Shown here: positions 61,956 through 64,000 of the stretch, piece by piece
Layout of the letters: every line of letters starts with the position of its first letter
Numbering within the stretch: position 1 is the stretch's first letter
NCBI GenBank assembly: GCA_001899685.1
Contig: MKWG01000002.1
Location: forward strand, 105,953-169,952
Direction of reading: 5' to 3'
Length of the DNA: 64,000 nucleotides
From: Sphingobacteriales bacterium 44-15
GTDB taxonomy: Bacteria > Bacteroidota > Bacteroidia > Chitinophagales > Chitinophagaceae
Made by a program: the position numbers and the translations under genes
The notes under the pieces: generated by a model
What the model was told of the DNA's origin: nothing
Database searches by the model: none
What the model saw: only the letters and a program-made list of their open reading frames with translations

Positions 61956-62762
61956 TTATAGCAGTGTGGCAATAACAGCAGCATTCTTTTCAGTGAGCAG
62001 CCTGTGGCCTGCGTCAAGAATATGCAGGTCGCAAAAACTTTCTATCCCCGACCTGAATTGTTCGCCTGTAGTATAGCGTATTACCCGGTCAAACCTGCCA
62101 TAGATCAGGACTACTGTAGTTTTATTTGCTTTAATCAATGATTTTATCTGCCGGATATCAGGTTTCATCCTGCGCATGGTAGTCCAGATATTATACAGTT
62201 GCATTCGCATATCAGCATTCTGCAGGTGGATATGCACATATTTATATACGCCGGTATTGATCATTCCGCCCTTTCTCAATACGCGTGTGATCCAAAAAAA
62301 GAAGCGCGGGTTGCGCATCACATATTTAAAGATAATATTACCCAGCCTGTTTTGTGTGGCAAACCGGTACCATATATTTATTTTAATGCCGTCGGGAGCT
62401 ATCAGGATCAGCTCTTTTATCCGCCCGGGCATATGCTGGTACAGATGAAGCGCTATCCGTCCGCCCATACTGTATCCCATCAGTGAAAAATTTCGCTTAT
62501 GCAGTGCCGGGATACTGTCAATAACGGCTGTTATATCTTCTGCAGTAAACAAAAGAGGATCATGCCAAAGCGTCTCGCCATGCAGCGGCAGGTCAGGGGC
62601 TATTATAGTATATTCCCGGTGAAGGAAAGGCTCAAATACGTGGAAACCCGAAGCCGTTTCACCAAAACCATGCAGGCAAAGCAGGAGCTTATTACCCGTG
62701 CCCCACAGGCAATAATGAAGAGAGGAGTTTTTGTATGCAACGAAATGTCTGCTCATGTACAT
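61956..62762 (-). CDS. Alpha/beta hydrolase
   Basis: A cytoplasmic alpha/beta-fold hydrolase of about 268 residues. The oxyanion segment LLLCLHGFGETASGF, the nucleophile elbow LMGYSMGGRIALHL, the acid in YGRFDRVIRY and the His in ILDAGHRLLTEKN give a complete Ser-Asp-His set. The start could be ATG 62762 or 62756 (MSRHF); an upstream TTG at 62792 is unlikely. The substrate is unknown. It is the first gene of the short operon with the glycosyltransferase and is divergent from a TonB-dependent receptor gene. Confidence 0.9.
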   Translation of the reverse strand: MYMSRHFVAYKNSSLHYCLWGTGNKLLLCLHGFGETASGFHVFEPFLHREYTIIAPDLPLHGETLWHDPLLFTAEDITAVIDSIPALHKRNFSLMGYSMGGRIALHLYQHMPGRIKELILIAPDGIKINIWYRFATQNRLGNIIFKYVMRNPRFFFWITRVLRKGGMINTGVYKYVHIHLQNADMRMQLYNIWTTMRRMKPDIRQIKSLIKANKTTVVLIYGRFDRVIRYTTGEQFRSGIESFCDLHILDAGHRLLTEKNAAVIATLL

Positions 62763-62859
62763 TTCAAATGTAAATGAATTTTCATTTTTCAATAAAACGT
62801 TAAATTTTTTTTATCCCATATTTAAAGATATCCGGGGAAATTAAAAAGGAATTATGTAA

Positions 62860-62867
62860 TACCTTTG
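62860..62867 (+). promoter_or_regulatory. Candidate -7 promoter element for the last gene
   Basis: TACCTTTG matches TAnnTTTG exactly, 115-120 nt upstream of the start codon of the TonB-dependent protein gene. No good -33 box is seen 19 nt before it. Confidence 0.35.
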
Positions 62868-62981
62868 CTGACCCCAAAACTGCTTTCCGGCTAACTTAAT
62901 ACAGCAGTGTCTTCATCAATATAAGCGCTGTAACTGTACAATAACCCTTATATCGAATTTGTTTCACCTGAAATGTGCAGC

Positions 62982-64000
62982 ATGAAGTTTTTTTTACTAT
63001 CTGTCGTTTTTCTTTTTTGTCTTACGCAGCTATATGCGCAAAATCCCGAGCAGCAATCCTCCTCCATGGAAGAGCCGTCCATACAGATCAAAACAAACAG
63101 GATCTATGGGAAGCTGCTTGACCAGAATACAGGTAAACCTATAGAAGCTGCTTCAGCACAGTTATATATTGCCGCCAAAGACAGCTTATTTGACGGAATG
63201 CTTACCAAAGCCAATGGTGATTTTAATTTCACCAATTTATCTGCAACTATTACTTACAAACTTGTAGTTTCCGCATTGGGCTTTGAGCCTTACGAGCAAC
63301 TGATACCTGCTGCTTCAATGAATAAAAGCGGCAGGAAAGACGGGAAGTTTGAAAGGGACCTGGGGAATATATCCCTTCACCCGGCTATAAAACAGCTTGA
63401 AGGAATAACTATTACGGGCACGAAGCCCGCACTCGAAATGAGCATTGACCGCAAAGTATTTAATGTGGCTAAAAGCCTTACTTCCGCCGGCGGCACTGCA
63501 GTAGATGTAATGAAAAATATTCCGTCTGTCTCCGTGGATATAGATGGGAATGTGGAATTGAGAAATACCACGCCTCAAATATATGTTGATGGCCGCCCCA
63601 CTATACTTACATTAGACCAGATACCAGCGGATAATATTGAAAGAGTTGAGCTTATCACCAATCCGTCGGCCAAGTTCGACGCCGCCACCTCCGGGGGCAT
63701 TATCAATGTAGTATTGAAAAAAGATAAGCGGATAGGTTTAAATGGTATTGCTTCAGCCTCTGTGGGCACTCCCGGTATACTCAACGGCAACCTGAATCTC
63801 AACCTTCGCCAGGGTAAACTTAATTTTTTTGCAAGCGGGGGATACCATCAGTCAAAAGGAAAAGCTAAAGGAGAAACCAGGCGGGAGAACAAGCTTCATG
63901 GAGTTACACAGGATTATTTTAACCAATACTCCACCAACAACCGGAACAGGAAATTTACATTTTTAAATTTCGGGATTGATTATTTTATAGACAATCGCAA
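62982..64000 (+). CDS. TonB-dependent outer-membrane protein, N-terminal part (runs off the window)
   Basis: The frame is open from ATG 62982 to the window end (339 codons). A second in-frame ATG lies at 62973. A signal peptide (MKFFLLSVVFLFCLTQLYAQ) is followed by a carboxypeptidase-regulatory-like beta-sandwich (about residues 42-120, IYGKLLDQNTGKPIEAASAQ). The plug-like region has DRKVFNVAKSL, GTAVDVMKNIPSVSVDIDGN, IYVDGRPTIL and VELITNPSAKFDAATSGGII with NVVLKKD, then the first barrel strands. This matches the outer-membrane beta-barrel family 3 (TonB receptor-like) group, not SusC. The rest of the barrel lies beyond the window. The cargo is unknown. Confidence 0.92.
   Translation, partial: MKFFLLSVVFLFCLTQLYAQNPEQQSSSMEEPSIQIKTNRIYGKLLDQNTGKPIEAASAQLYIAAKDSLFDGMLTKANGDFNFTNLSATITYKLVVSALGFEPYEQLIPAASMNKSGRKDGKFERDLGNISLHPAIKQLEGITITGTKPALEMSIDRKVFNVAKSLTSAGGTAVDVMKNIPSVSVDIDGNVELRNTTPQIYVDGRPTILTLDQIPADNIERVELITNPSAKFDAATSGGIINVVLKKDKRIGLNGIASASVGTPGILNGNLNLNLRQGKLNFFASGGYHQSKGKAKGETRRENKLHGVTQDYFNQYSTNNRNRKFTFLNFGIDYFIDNR

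Overview
The window looks like chromosome from a member of the Bacteroidota, most likely the Chitinophagaceae or a close relative. The support is two SusC/SusD transport pairs, each preceded by an ECF sigma factor and a FecR anti-sigma factor. Further support comes from DUF4270, DUF4907 and TlpA/DUF4369 proteins, a long LspA, several matches to the TAnnTTTG promoter element of this phylum, and little use of Shine-Dalgarno sites. I saw no tRNA, rRNA, CRISPR array, prophage or transposase gene.

Layout. 1-1418: the 3' end of rpsB and tsf, closed by a terminator. 1580-4578: a SulP anion transporter with beta-carbonic anhydrase, and a small membrane protein. 4746-8358: lspA, fumC and an enoyl-CoA hydratase. 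8687-13335: a LytTR regulator and a cell-envelope locus of unknown role (DUF4907 and Kelch lipoprotein on one strand, DUF4270 lipoprotein and a beta-barrel protein on the other). 13450-15580: a HEPN-type protein overlapping an unknown gene, plus an XRE regulator. 15616-21443: an RND efflux operon. 21613-27720: dinD, a PurF-like amidotransferase, a SixA-like phosphatase, a D-threonine aldolase-like enzyme with a RidA protein, and a secreted TIM-barrel protein. 27913-29175: a YeiH-type transporter.

29264-37821: the first nutrient-uptake locus on the minus strand (DUF2891, sigma, FecR, SusC, SusD). 38167-41666: an FAD oxidoreductase and a UvrD/PcrA helicase. 41858-51025: the second uptake locus on the plus strand (sigma, FecR, SusC, SusD and a secreted FAD enzyme with an SLH-like tail). 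In both loci the SusC has an STN domain, so substrate binding is probably signalled through FecR to the sigma factor. 51442-64000: TraB/GumN protein, TlpA-like lipoprotein, a TIR transmembrane protein next to a periplasmic TPR protein, a dienelactone hydrolase, a double-PDZ protein, a membrane protein, a glycosyltransferase with an alpha/beta hydrolase, and the start of a TonB-dependent outer-membrane protein that runs off the end.

The most unusual content is outside or between known families. (1) At least eleven intergenic elements are built of 7-nt units, most arranged as inverted arms. (2) Composite REP-like elements share a GCATTTCAATTTTTCGC-type end but carry different internal hairpins. 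One of them supplies the last codons and the stop codon of the RND pump gene. (3) A TIR protein with an intact catalytic Glu is predicted to carry a periplasmic beta-sandwich domain and lies beside a periplasmic TPR protein with a similar domain; this is the best candidate for an undescribed signalling or defence system. All family assignments were made by reading the sequence, without database searches.
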